Of a DNA stretch of 64,000 bases, positions 8,508 to 16,387 are shown one piece after another. The notes under the pieces were generated by a model. The model worked only from the letters and a program-made list of their open reading frames with translations. It was not told where the DNA came from and made no database searches. Both the position numbers and the translations under genes were made by a program. The DNA is from Rhodobacterales bacterium 32-67-9 (GTDB lineage: Bacteria > Pseudomonadota > Alphaproteobacteria > Rhodobacterales > Rhodobacteraceae): NCBI GenBank assembly GCA_002280515.1, contig NCEA01000014.1, positions 1-64,000 on the forward strand. Reading direction: 5' to 3'. Position 1 is the first letter of the stretch, and the number at the start of each line of letters is the position of its first letter.

Positions 8508-8813
8508 ATGGCGAAGAAATCCATGGTGAACCGCGAAACGAAGCGCGCCAAGCTGGTCAAGCAGTATGCGGCCAAGCGCGCAGGCCTCAAGGCGGTGATC
8601 GAAGACCAGTCGCTGCCGATGGAAGAGCGTTTCAAGGCGACGATGAAACTGGCGAAGCTGCCGCGCAACTCGTCGGCGACGCGAATCCACAACCGCTGCC
8701 AGCTCACGGGGCGTCCGCACGCCTATTATCGCAAACTCAAGCTCAGCCGCATCATGCTGCGCGATCTCGCCTCGATGGGCCAGATCCCGGGCATGGTGAA
8801 GTCGAGCTGGTAA
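8508..8813 (+). CDS. rpsN: 30S ribosomal protein S14 (zinc-free type)
   Basis: 101 residues, the long zinc-free form. It begins [10 protein letters not shown] and has [15 protein letters not shown] followed by [12 protein letters not shown]. The four-cysteine zinc ribbon of the short form is absent. S14 binds in the head of the 30S subunit next to S3 and S10. Confidence 0.98.
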   Translation: MAKKSMVNRETKRAKLVKQYAAKRAGLKAVIEDQSLPMEERFKATMKLAKLPRNSSATRIHNRCQLTGRPHAYYRKLKLSRIMLRDLASMGQIPGMVKSSW

Positions 8814-8826
8814 GGAGGAACGGGAA

Positions 8827-9225
8827 ATGTCGATGAACGATCCTCTCGGCGATATGCTGACCCGCATCCGCAACTCGCAGATGCGCGGCAAGTCCACCGT
8901 CCGCACGCCGGCCTCCAAGCTTCGCGCCTGGGTGCTCGATGTGCTGGCCGGCGAGGGCTATATTCGCGGCTATGAGAAGGTGACGGGGCCGACCGGGCTG
9001 CCGGAGCTGGAAATCAGCCTGAAATACTTCGAAGGCACTCCGGTGATCCGCGAAATCAAGCGCGTGTCGAAGCCGGGCCGCCGGGTCTACGCGAGCGTGA
9101 AGGACATTCCGTCCGTTCGCAACGGCCTGGGTGTCTCGATCGTCTCCACGCCGAAGGGCGTGATGTCGGATGCAAGCGCACGAACCGCCAATGTCGGCGG
9201 CGAAGTGCTCTGCACCGTCTTCTGA
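8827..9225 (+). CDS. rpsH: 30S ribosomal protein S8
   Basis: 132 residues. It begins [16 protein letters not shown] and ends with [12 protein letters not shown] and GGEVLCTVF, as expected. S8 binds helix 21 of 16S rRNA and in E. coli represses the spc operon. Eleven bases separate it from rplF. Confidence 0.98.
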   Translation: MSMNDPLGDMLTRIRNSQMRGKSTVRTPASKLRAWVLDVLAGEGYIRGYEKVTGPTGLPELEISLKYFEGTPVIREIKRVSKPGRRVYASVKDIPSVRNGLGVSIVSTPKGVMSDASARTANVGGEVLCTVF

Positions 9226-9235
9226 GGAGGGCAAG

Positions 9236-9769
9236 ATGTCTCGTATTGGAAAAAGACCGGTCGAGCTGCCCAAGGGGGTGACTGCCTCCGTCTCGGGCCA
9301 GACCGTCGAAGTGAAGGGGCCGAAGGGCACCCGCAGCTTTTCGGCAACCGACGACGTGACCATCGCCATCGACGGCGATGCGATCACCGTGACGCCGCGC
9401 GGCACCTCGAAGCGGGCGCGCCAACAGTGGGGCATGTCCCGCTCGATGGTCGCGAACCTCGTCGAGGGCGTGTCGAGCGGCTTCAAGAAGGAGCTTGAGA
9501 TCAACGGCGTCGGCTACCGCGCGAACATGCAGGGCAATGTCCTGAAACTGTCGCTCGGCTACAGCCACGAAGTGAATTTCGACGTGCCGCAGGGCGTGAC
9601 CGTCACGACCCCGAAGCAGACCGAAATCGTTGTGGAAGGGATCGACCAGCAGCTTGTGGGTCAGGTCGCGGCGAATATCCGCGAATGGCGCGCGCCGGAG
9701 CCCTACAAGGGCAAGGGCATCAAGTACAAGGACGAGTACATCTTCCGCAAGGAAGGCAAGAAGAAGTAA
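9236..9769 (+). CDS. rplF: 50S ribosomal protein L6
   Basis: 177 residues from the ATG at 9236 after GAGGAGGGCAAG. It begins [15 protein letters not shown]. Two repeated alpha/beta domains are visible and the C-terminus ends [21 protein letters not shown] in two parts. A longer frame reaches back into rpsH without support. L6 lies near the factor-binding site. Confidence 0.98.
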   Translation: MSRIGKRPVELPKGVTASVSGQTVEVKGPKGTRSFSATDDVTIAIDGDAITVTPRGTSKRARQQWGMSRSMVANLVEGVSSGFKKELEINGVGYRANMQGNVLKLSLGYSHEVNFDVPQGVTVTTPKQTEIVVEGIDQQLVGQVAANIREWRAPEPYKGKGIKYKDEYIFRKEGKKK

Positions 9770-9780
9770 GGACGCACATC

Positions 9781-10140
9781 ATGGCAAACAGCAAACGGGA
9801 TCTGTTCCTCAAGCGCCGCCTGCGCGTCCGGAACAAGCTTCGCAAGATGGCCGACGGGCGCGCGCGCCTCTCGGTTCATCGCTCCTCCAAGAACATCAGC
9901 GTGCAGCTGATCGACGACGTCAAAGGCGTGACCCTCGCCTCGGCCTCCAGCCTCGAGAAGGATCTGGGTGTCGTCGGCAAGAACAACGTCGAAGCGGCGG
10001 CGAAGATCGGCAAGGCGATTGCCGAGCGCGCCAAGAAGGCCGGGATCGACACCTGCTATTTCGATCGCGGCGGCTTCCTCTTCCACGGCAAGATCAAGGC
10101 CCTGGCGGATGCGGCCCGCGAAGGCGGTCTGAAGTTCTGA
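9781..10140 (+). CDS. rplR: 50S ribosomal protein L18
   Basis: 119 residues from the ATG at 9781. The basic N-terminus ([18 protein letters not shown]) and the C-terminal [21 protein letters not shown], read as two adjoining blocks, are typical. L18 binds 5S rRNA with L5. It is followed by an unusually long gap of 124 bases before rpsE. Confidence 0.98.
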   Translation: MANSKRDLFLKRRLRVRNKLRKMADGRARLSVHRSSKNISVQLIDDVKGVTLASASSLEKDLGVVGKNNVEAAAKIGKAIAERAKKAGIDTCYFDRGGFLFHGKIKALADAAREGGLKF

Positions 10141-10147
10141 GAACGGC

Positions 10148-10256
10148 GGGTGGCGTTCGCCGCGAGCGGCGCGTCACCCCGATGATCCGGGTCTCCGATC
10201 CAGTCGGGACACCAGGATTGGCCCAAACGGCGCGAGGCTCGCGCTACCATGCAAGG
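10148..10256. other. Structured spacer between rplR and rpsE
   Basis: These bases contain an imperfect inverted repeat in which GGTGGCG near 10149 can pair with GCGTCACC near 10171, and a second one, GCGCGAGGCTCGCGC, at about 10230-10245. There is no T run and no credible reading frame. The spacing between these two genes is short in most bacteria, so it may be a remnant of an insertion or a processing site. Confidence 0.35.
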
Positions 10257-10264
10257 AATGCCTG

Positions 10265-10831
10265 ATGGCAAGAGAAGACAACCGCAGGGACCGTCGCGAG
10301 CGCGACGAGAACCCGGAATTCGCCGATCGCCTCGTCGCGATCAACCGTGTGTCGAAGACGGTGAAGGGCGGCAAGCGCTTCGGCTTCGCGGCTCTCGTGG
10401 TGGTCGGTGACCAGCGCGGCCGCGTCGGCTTCGGCAAGGGCAAGGCCAAGGAAGTGCCGGAAGCGATCCGCAAGGCGACCGAACAGGCGAAGCGCAGCCT
10501 CGTCCGGGTGCCGCTGCGCGACGGTCGGACGCTTCACCACGACATCGAGGGCCGCCACGGCGCCGGCCGCGTCGTGATGCGCACCGCCCCCGCCGGTACC
10601 GGCATCATCGCCGGTGGTCCGATGCGTGCGGTGTTCGAGATGCTCGGCGTTGCGGACGTGGTTGCGAAGTCGATGGGCAGCCAGAACCCCTACAACATGA
10701 TCCGCGCCACGATCGACGGCCTCAAGCTGGAATCGAGCCCCCGGATGGTCGCGCAGCGTCGCGGCAAGAAGGTGGCCGACATCCTGAAGAAACCGGAAGC
10801 TGAGGCCTCGGCCGAAGCCGCCGAAGCGTAA
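10265..10831 (+). CDS. rpsE: 30S ribosomal protein S5
   Basis: 188 residues. The double-stranded RNA-binding domain ([20 protein letters not shown]) and the following [18 protein letters not shown] are conserved, as is the [19 protein letters not shown] loop. S5 takes part in decoding accuracy and helicase activity at the mRNA entry. rpmD follows after 12 bases. Confidence 0.98.
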   Translation: MAREDNRRDRRERDENPEFADRLVAINRVSKTVKGGKRFGFAALVVVGDQRGRVGFGKGKAKEVPEAIRKATEQAKRSLVRVPLRDGRTLHHDIEGRHGAGRVVMRTAPAGTGIIAGGPMRAVFEMLGVADVVAKSMGSQNPYNMIRATIDGLKLESSPRMVAQRRGKKVADILKKPEAEASAEAAEA

Positions 10832-10843
10832 GGAGCGAGAGAC

Positions 10844-11035
10844 ATGGCCAAGAAAACCATCGTCGTGAAGCAGATCGCTTCCGCCGCCCGTCGTCCGGAC
10901 ATCCAGCGCCGCACCCTGATCGGGCTCGGCCTGAACAAGATCAACCGCACGCGCGAGCTTGAGGACACGCCCTCGATCCGCGGCATGGTCAACAAGATCC
11001 CGCATCTTGTGACCATCGTCGAAGAGCGCGGCTGA
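10844..11035 (+). CDS. rpmD: 50S ribosomal protein L30
   Basis: 63 residues, complete: [13 protein letters not shown], then [13 protein letters not shown] and a C-terminal [14 protein letters not shown]. The last 128 bases including the stop codon occur again at 11890-12017 with one difference. rplO would normally come next; here a terminator and non-ribosomal DNA follow. Confidence 0.97.
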   Translation: MAKKTIVVKQIASAARRPDIQRRTLIGLGLNKINRTRELEDTPSIRGMVNKIPHLVTIVEERG

Positions 11036-11068
11036 GTTCAAAGTAATATCCTCGAACGAGGTTTCAGG

Positions 11069-11100
11069 CGCCCCGGAGAAACCGGGGCGTTTTCGCTTTT
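11069..11100 (+). terminator. Rho-independent terminator after rpmD
   Basis: CGCCCCGG and CCGGGGCG form a stem with the loop AGAAA, followed by TTTTCGCTTTT. It ends the spc transcription unit after the intact rpmD. No matching sequence follows the second rpmD copy. Confidence 0.85.
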
Positions 11101-11110
11101 ACTCCCGCGA

Positions 11111-11138
11111 TTGTTGTGCCGAGGGCTGTTCCTATCGG
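11111..11138 (+). promoter_or_regulatory. Candidate promoter of the rpmD-linked cargo gene
   Basis: TTGTTG (11111-11116) and TATCGG (11133-11138) are spaced by 16 bases, downstream of the terminator and 70 bases before the cargo ATG. Both hexamers are imperfect. Confidence 0.3.
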
Positions 11139-11211
11139 CTCACGAAGGCTTGAAAACCCGTGATGGCCATCCAATGTGGAAGTCATGGAGCAACTCAAGG
11201 GGGATGGTGCA

Positions 11212-11868
11212 ATGCGTGGTGTCAAGGTGCTGCTGCCTTCGTTTGCTGTCATCAGCGCGCTCGCTGGTAACGCAAGCGCTGGCGTGTGTGATTATCGGCT
11301 CAGCCACTTGGTCAATCCGCCAGCAGCCACCACCGTGGTCAGTCTCGGCTGAGGCACAGCGGCAACTGGCGCTTTGTTCCATGCTGCCGGCTTCTATATC
11401 ATCACCCATTCCACTTCGGGCGCAGCGATGATCGGATCGACGGCTGTGGGATCATCCGCTGCCGGCACCGTTGGAATCATGGGCGGAACTGCAGGCGTAG
11501 CTGGAACAGTCGCCTCCATAATCAGCGCACCTGTAACCATCGTCGCCGGCGCTGTGACGGCGGTTGGCGTCAGCGTTGTCGAGGGCGGATGTTATTTTAC
11601 TGATGAGCGGATCACCGACTTTGGTCAGGTTCTCGCCGTGCTCGAGAAGGTTGATGAGAAAGCCGAAAAACAACACTTCGAGTTGGTGCGAACGACCGCT
11701 GCCCCCGCCTACATTCTGATCAACTTTGACGGCAGTGGTCTTGCGCGATTCGAGGTGGCGGACCTCTACATCGTCAACGGCGAGTTGCTGCACCGCGACT
11801 GGTTCCTCAACACCAGTCTGGGGTACATCGCAGCAACTATCGAGGAGGAGCAGGCTTCAGTTCCGTGA
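11212..11868 (+). pseudogene. Secreted glycine-rich protein gene with in-frame TGA
   Basis: One frame runs from the ATG at 11212 (preceded by AAGGGGGA) to the stop at 11866-11868, 219 codons in all, but is cut by TGA at 11350-11352 (codon 47). The first 23 residues look like a signal peptide ending in NASA, followed by GVCDYRLSHLVNPP. After the stop come glycine/alanine-rich hydrophobic stretches (STAVGSSAAGTVGIMGG and more, with GxxxG spacing), then EGGCYFTDERITDFG and a soluble C-terminal domain with [16 protein letters not shown]. The frame on both sides of the TGA reads as one protein, so this is a nonsense mutation, a sequence error or readthrough. Translation could restart at the ATG at 11374. 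GC content is visibly lower than in the ribosomal genes. I recognise no named family; the function is unknown. Confidence 0.7.
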
Positions 11869-12017
11869 AACTCGCTATTGACCGTCCAGGCCGCACCCTG
11901 ATCGGGCTCGGCCTGAACAAGGTCAACCGCACGCGCGAGCTTGAGGACACGCCCTCGATCCGCGGCATGGTCAACAAGATCCCGCATCTTGTGACCATCG
12001 TCGAAGAGCGCGGCTGA
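11865..12017 (+). pseudogene. Truncated L30 copy, possibly translated
   Basis: A GTG at 11865 overlaps the cargo stop (GTGA) and opens a 50-codon frame to the TGA at 12017. After eight new residues it reads as residues 22-63 of L30 with one change, Ile to Val, in [13 protein letters not shown]. The N-terminal strand and loop of L30 are missing, so it probably cannot replace L30. Selection or recent origin has kept the frame open. A purine-rich GAGGAGGAG lies about 15 bases before the GTG, which is far for a ribosome binding site. Confidence 0.6.
11890..12017 (+). repeat. Direct repeat of the rpmD 3' end
   Basis: These 128 bases equal 10908-11035 except for one substitution (AAGATC in the first copy, AAGGTC here). 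Similarity falls off within about ten bases on the left and stops exactly at the TGA on the right. The two copies bracket the terminator and the cargo gene, about 850 bases of intervening DNA. Confidence 0.95.
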
Positions 12018-12096
12018 CCGCGTGGCGGGGCAAGCCCCCGCCGTCCACCCCGGCCGTGTACGGGGCGTTCACATTAAAAGGACTTGGGTCCGACCA

Positions 12097-12130
12097 GCCT
12101 GCCGGCAGAAATGCCGGCAGGCTTCTGCTT
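12097..12130 (+). terminator. Terminator downstream of the second rpmD fragment
   Basis: GCCTGCCGGCA and TGCCGGCAGGC pair perfectly around a GAAA loop and are followed by TTCTGCTTT. Between 12018 and this hairpin no gene is visible. It may end read-through from the cargo, and on the other strand lies 80 bases past the end of the next minus-strand gene. Confidence 0.7.
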
Positions 12131-12209
12131 TCAGGGTGTGGTGTCACCTGAACCGACGCGCGGTGCGGAACGCGGGGCGCAGCTTCGGCCCGGCGGCCTC
12201 GGCCGCGCA

Positions 12210-12536
12210 TCAGCCCTTGTTGATCCGCTCGATATAGGCGCGCAGTTCTTCCGCTTCGTGACGGGCGTCGCGCAACCCGTCCATCGCGGCGCGAAGCTCC
12301 GCATCGCTCTGCCGGATCTGGTTCGTCAGCTCCGCTTCCCTGCTCTCAAGGAAGTTGACCGCCGCGTCGCGGGTCTCTTCCGCGTCGTGCAGGTCGCGCG
12401 CCATCTTCTCCAGTTCGCCCATTTCGGCCTGGGTGACGCGGCTCAGCCTGTGCAGAAGCCAGCAGGCGAACCAGCCGAGTCCGAAGGCCACGAAGAGGAT
12501 GATCGCCGTCGCGATGATGAATTCGGTTCTGTTCAT
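12210..12536 (-). CDS. Small membrane-anchored coiled-coil protein
   Basis: 108 residues. One N-terminal transmembrane segment (about residues 7-29, IIATAIILFVAFGLGWFAC) is followed by a long, charged, probably coiled-coil region rich in Glu, Arg and Ala. It lies 63 bases downstream of the OmpA-family gene on the same strand and may share its transcript. No enzyme motif is visible. The function is not recognised. Confidence 0.7.
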   Translation of the reverse strand: MNRTEFIIATAIILFVAFGLGWFACWLLHRLSRVTQAEMGELEKMARDLHDAEETRDAAVNFLESREAELTNQIRQSDAELRAAMDGLRDARHEAEELRAYIERINKG

Positions 12537-12599
12537 GGCCCTGCTTTGGCCTCTCCCTCGTTTCCGGTCAAGTGCCGGTGCCGCCGGTGTCTCCGGCGT

Positions 12600-14606
12600 T
12601 CAGTTGTCGGCTGGCTGGTCCGGCCGGGCTTTCGGTTTCGGCGTGGTGTCGTCGGGCGTCTGGACGGCGATCGCGACGTCGCCTCCGGCAACCTCCCCTC
12701 CGGTAACCTCCCCGCCGGTGGCATCTTCTCCGGCGGCCGTGGGCGTCGTCGTCTCCTGCGGCTTCAGCAGCCGGAACTCGATCCGCCGGTTCGCCTCGCG
12801 CCCTTCCTCTGTGTCGTTGTCGGCGATCGGCACGGTTTCGCCGTAGCCTTCCGCGACGAGGTTGCCGGTCAGCACCCGCCGGTTCATCAGCGCGGTGATG
12901 ATCGCCCCGGCGCGGTCCTGGCTGAGCGAGAGGTTCATCTCCTCGCGGCCCTGGCTGTCGGTATGGCCGCCGACTTCCATCGGAAAGTCGGAGCAGTCCT
13001 TCATCCGCTCGGCGATCTTGTCGAGCGTGTCACGCCCGTCAGCGGTGATCTGGGCGGAGCCAGGTTCGAAGTTGATCTTGTGCGCGGTGAGGATCGCGTT
13101 GATCTCGGCGACGCATTCCTCATCCGTCGGCAGGCCGAGCAGGGGATCGAGCTTTTCGTCGTAGCGGATCGAAAGCTCGTAATTCGCGCCCTCGCCAAGC
13201 CGGTCGGAGAGCAGCCGCGCGACAGTGTCGCTGGCATCTGTGGAGCCGGTGACGCCGGTGATGCGGATGATCTCGGGCCGCACATGGGCCGTGCCGTTGT
13301 CCAGTTCCCCGAGCGCTTCGAGGGCCGCCAGAACCCGGATCGGCCAGCCCGGCGGCATATCGGGCGCGAGCCGCGTCGCGGCATGAACAGAGGCCGAACC
13401 GAAGCGCGACCGGGCAAAGCTTTCGACCGCCCCACGCGACAACTCGTCGCCCAGCCGGCCGCGCATGTCGACCCGTCCGTCCGACGAAAGGGTCGCGGTG
13501 AATTCCGGGATCGTCGGGCTGCCGGCCTGCGCCACCGTCTTCGGCGTCAGCACGGCATGGAGGGAGAAGACCTCGGGCAGGTTCGATTCCAGCTCTCCTA
13601 CGACGCGGTCGAAGACTTCCTGGCTGACCGTTTCCGCCGCGATCAGCGAAATGTCGGCATCCGAATAGGTGATCGAGCCGGAGCCAAGCTCCTTCATCGC
13701 GGCAAGCCCCATCGTCACCGCGTCTGCCCAGGCCGGGGTCGGGACGCCAAGGCCGATGGTGCAGGCGTTCTTGCGGGTGGCGCCGGCGTCGGTCGCGGCG
13801 GCGAGGATGCGGTCGCGGGCGCGCTCGTTGTCGGCCGAGCAGGCATCGAACCGCGCGCCGTTGCCGTCGATGAGGAACCGCAAGGTGAAGGGCGTGATCA
13901 CCGGGCGCGGCGCCGAAATGTCGAGCGCGAGCCGAAGCCCCTTCGGCGCCTTGCGGCTCAGATCGGCCTCAAGCCGGGCCTTTTCGGCCGGGCTGTCGGA
14001 GATCGCGGTGATCGACACGCGGTCGGCGGCGATCGAGATCTTCGCGCGCGGCAGGCCGGCGAGCGCCTTGATGCCGTAGTCGAGCGCCTCGCGCCAGCCG
14101 GCAGGCACCGGGTGGTCGGCGGTCTCCAGCATGTCCGTCACGCTGCCGTCGCCGGCAAGCCCGTTGAGGTCGGCAACGATCTTTTCGCGCCCCGCGCCGG
14201 CCGGCACCAGCCCGATGAGAGAGATGCCGTCTCCGTTGCGCAGGATCTCGATGGTGAAATCCGGGGCTTTCAGGGCGGCGGGGTCGAGCACGTCCATCGC
14301 GTCGATCACCCGGTCGGCGTCGACCACGGTGGCCGCGACAGAGAGGGCGCGGAACCGTGCCGCCTCGGTCGGAGCGGTGCCGGCGAGCGCCACCTGAAGC
14401 CCGTCGGTCGTTACCTCGGCCCAGGTGTGGCCCGCCTCGGCCAGCGCCGCGGCGACGCCTTCGGCCGACCGCCGTTCCACCACTCCGGCGGCCCAGGTCG
14501 CGGTGAAGAGGCTGAGCGCGCCGGCCACCACGAAGGCGACAGGGGCGATCGCCTTGACCGGGACGGTCCGAGGCAGGCGGAGGGACTTCAGAAAGGGCAG
14601 AGACAT
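12600..14606 (-). CDS. OmpA-family protein with N-terminal anchor
   Basis: 668 residues. A membrane anchor lies at about residues 19-42. A long middle region resembles repeated BON-like or periplasmic segments. The C-terminal OmpA domain has ITADGRDTLDKIAE, VGGHTDSQGREEMNLSLSQDRA and NRRIEFRL, which are the peptidoglycan-binding signatures. A Pro/Thr/Gly-rich tail with repeated GGEV(T/A)GGEV follows. It probably links the envelope to peptidoglycan. The start gives MSLPFLKSLRLP. It lies 65 bases from the ubiA end on the same strand. Confidence 0.85.
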   Translation of the reverse strand: MSLPFLKSLRLPRTVPVKAIAPVAFVVAGALSLFTATWAAGVVERRSAEGVAAALAEAGHTWAEVTTDGLQVALAGTAPTEAARFRALSVAATVVDADRVIDAMDVLDPAALKAPDFTIEILRNGDGISLIGLVPAGAGREKIVADLNGLAGDGSVTDMLETADHPVPAGWREALDYGIKALAGLPRAKISIAADRVSITAISDSPAEKARLEADLSRKAPKGLRLALDISAPRPVITPFTLRFLIDGNGARFDACSADNERARDRILAAATDAGATRKNACTIGLGVPTPAWADAVTMGLAAMKELGSGSITYSDADISLIAAETVSQEVFDRVVGELESNLPEVFSLHAVLTPKTVAQAGSPTIPEFTATLSSDGRVDMRGRLGDELSRGAVESFARSRFGSASVHAATRLAPDMPPGWPIRVLAALEALGELDNGTAHVRPEIIRITGVTGSTDASDTVARLLSDRLGEGANYELSIRYDEKLDPLLGLPTDEECVAEINAILTAHKINFEPGSAQITADGRDTLDKIAERMKDCSDFPMEVGGHTDSQGREEMNLSLSQDRAGAIITALMNRRVLTGNLVAEGYGETVPIADNDTEEGREANRRIEFRLLKPQETTTPTAAGEDATGGEVTGGEVAGGDVAIAVQTPDDTTPKPKARPDQPADN

Positions 14607-14671
14607 AAGGCAGCGGACTTTCGCCGAAAATGGAACGCGCCCTTCCTAAGCGCCCCGGCCGGATGGATCAA

Positions 14672-15637
14672 TCAGAGGAACGCAGCTGCGGCAAGAAACA
14701 GCGCAGCGAGAAGCCCGGTCTCGCGGTTGGCGCGGAAAACCGCGAGACAGCCGGCCGGATCGTCGATGTCGAGCCGCCGCATCTGCCACAGAAGATGCCA
14801 GCCCACCGCCCAGGGCGCCGCCAGCGCCACGGCAAGCTTGAGCGGCCCCGCCACCGAAAGAAGCGCCACGAGAATCGCCGCCGACATCAGCGTCACGGTG
14901 AGGATCAGGAAGAGGCCGAGCCATTTCCCGGTCGCCGCCCCGAAGAGCCGCGCAGTGGACTTCACGCCGATCAGCACGTCGTCCTCCTTGTCCTGATGGG
15001 CGTAGATCGTGTCGTAGAAGAGCGTCCAGGCGATCCCCGAGGCATAAAGTAGAAGGCTCGCCACAGTGACGGTGCCGGAATGGGCGGCATAGGCGAGGAT
15101 CGCGCCCCAGTTGAAGGCCAGCCCGAGGAAGACCTGCGGCCACCAGGTGAAGCGCTTGGCGAAGGGATAGATCGCCACGAGCCCAAGCGAGGAGACACCA
15201 AGAAGGACCGTCACTCCGTTGTAGGAGAGAAGCACGAGGCCGGCGAGCGCCACCTGCGCCGCCATCCAGATCAAGGCCTGCCGCACCGTGACCTGCCCCG
15301 AGGGGATCGGCCGCGACCGGGTGCGGGCGACAGCCGCGTCGAAGTCGCGGTCGGTGATGTCGTTCCAGGTGCAGCCCGCCCCGCGCATCAACCAGGCGCC
15401 GGCCGCACAGCCGAACCAGATCCAGACGTCCCAGCCGCGCCAGCCATCGACGGCGGCGGCCAGCGCCACGCCCCACCAGCAGGGCAGGAGCAGGAGCCAG
15501 GTCCCGATCGGCCGGTCGGCGCGGCTGAGCCTCAGAAAGGGCCGCGTGGCTTCCGGCGCGAAACGGTCCACCCAGTTTCCCGTCACCGCGTCGGCGACCC
15601 GGTTCTCGGGCTCTGGCGTTCCGACGTTCGGGCTCAT
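14672..15637 (-). CDS. ubiA: 4-hydroxybenzoate polyprenyltransferase
   Basis: 321 residues from the ATG ending at 15637. It has the prenyltransferase motif NDITDRDFD (residues 92-100), followed by ARTRSRPIPSG, and a second Asp-rich motif near DTIYAHQDKEDD (about residues 205-216). Eight or nine membrane helices are apparent. The enzyme attaches the isoprenoid chain to 4-hydroxybenzoate in ubiquinone synthesis. It is divergent from rsmE with only 12 bases between the start codons. A longer upstream frame would run through rsmE and is rejected. Confidence 0.93.
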   Translation of the reverse strand: MSPNVGTPEPENRVADAVTGNWVDRFAPEATRPFLRLSRADRPIGTWLLLLPCWWGVALAAAVDGWRGWDVWIWFGCAAGAWLMRGAGCTWNDITDRDFDAAVARTRSRPIPSGQVTVRQALIWMAAQVALAGLVLLSYNGVTVLLGVSSLGLVAIYPFAKRFTWWPQVFLGLAFNWGAILAYAAHSGTVTVASLLLYASGIAWTLFYDTIYAHQDKEDDVLIGVKSTARLFGAATGKWLGLFLILTVTLMSAAILVALLSVAGPLKLAVALAAPWAVGWHLLWQMRRLDIDDPAGCLAVFRANRETGLLAALFLAAAAFL

Positions 15638-15649
15638 AAGTTCGGCCTC

Positions 15650-16387
15650 ATGGCAATGGCGAAGATCAGGCTCTGTGTAGACCATGCGCTCGGGGCGGGG
15701 CAATCGCTTCCCCTGTCCGAGGCGCAGGCGCATTACCTTTTCGGGGTGATGCGCGAAGGGGTGGGCAGCCGGGTTCTGGTCTTCAACGGACGCGACGGCG
15801 AATGGCTGGCCGAGGTGGTCGACGCCGGCAAGCGCAAGGGCCTCGTGTCCTGCATCGAGCGGACGAAGGCGCAATCGGCGCCCGCCGACATCTGGCTTGT
15901 CTTCGCGCCGGTCAAGAAGGCGCGCACCGATTTCATCGTCGAAAAGGCGGTGGAGCTTGGCGTGGCGCGCCTGGTGCCGGTTTCGACCGAGTTCACCAAC
16001 TCCGAACGGCTGCGCCGCGACAAGGCCGAGGCGCATGTGCGCGAGGCGGCCGAGCAATGCGGCGCGCTGTACCTGCCGGAGGTGGACGAGGTGATGCCGC
16101 TGCCGAAGCTGCTTTCCGGCTGGGACACGGCCCGTGGCCTGCTCTGGGCCGACGAGGCGCAGGCCGGGGCGGGCGCATCGCCGGCGGCAGTCCTTCGCGA
16201 TCTGGCGCCCGGTCCCTGGGCGATCCTGATCGGCCCCGAAGGCGGCTTCTCGGAGGTCGAGCGCGACCGGCTGCGCGCCCTGCCGTTCGTCCGGTCATTG
16301 CCGCTCGGCCCCCGCATCCTCAGGGCGGAAACGGCCGCGCTCGCGGCGCTGACACTCTGGCAGGCGCATCTCGGGGACTGGCGGTGA
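15650..16387 (+). CDS. rsmE: 16S rRNA (uracil-1498-N3)-methyltransferase
   Basis: 245 residues. It shows the SPOUT fold signatures ILIGPEGGFSEVE (about residues 192-204) and LGPRILRAETA (about 219-229), which form the knot binding S-adenosylmethionine, and an N-terminal PUA-like domain. Two ATG codons at 15650 and 15656 are both possible. The stop overlaps a GTG start of the next gene. Confidence 0.93.
   Translation: MAMAKIRLCVDHALGAGQSLPLSEAQAHYLFGVMREGVGSRVLVFNGRDGEWLAEVVDAGKRKGLVSCIERTKAQSAPADIWLVFAPVKKARTDFIVEKAVELGVARLVPVSTEFTNSERLRRDKAEAHVREAAEQCGALYLPEVDEVMPLPKLLSGWDTARGLLWADEAQAGAGASPAAVLRDLAPGPWAILIGPEGGFSEVERDRLRALPFVRSLPLGPRILRAETAALAALTLWQAHLGDWR

Noticed and set aside
11350-11352. 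Selenocysteine at the in-frame TGA
   Set aside because: No selenocysteine-inserting hairpin is evident after the TGA, and the context (SLG*GTAATG) has no redox motif.
12084-14996. A plus-strand open frame of about 970 codons
   Set aside because: It is antisense to the OmpA-family gene and runs into ubiA. Its sequence is Arg/Gly/Asp-rich with no domain, while the minus strand has clear OmpA motifs. Long antisense frames are common at this GC content.
14672-16057. ubiA with an extra ~140 N-terminal residues
   Set aside because: The extension is antisense to rsmE and unlike UbiA; the ATG at 15637 gives the normal start.
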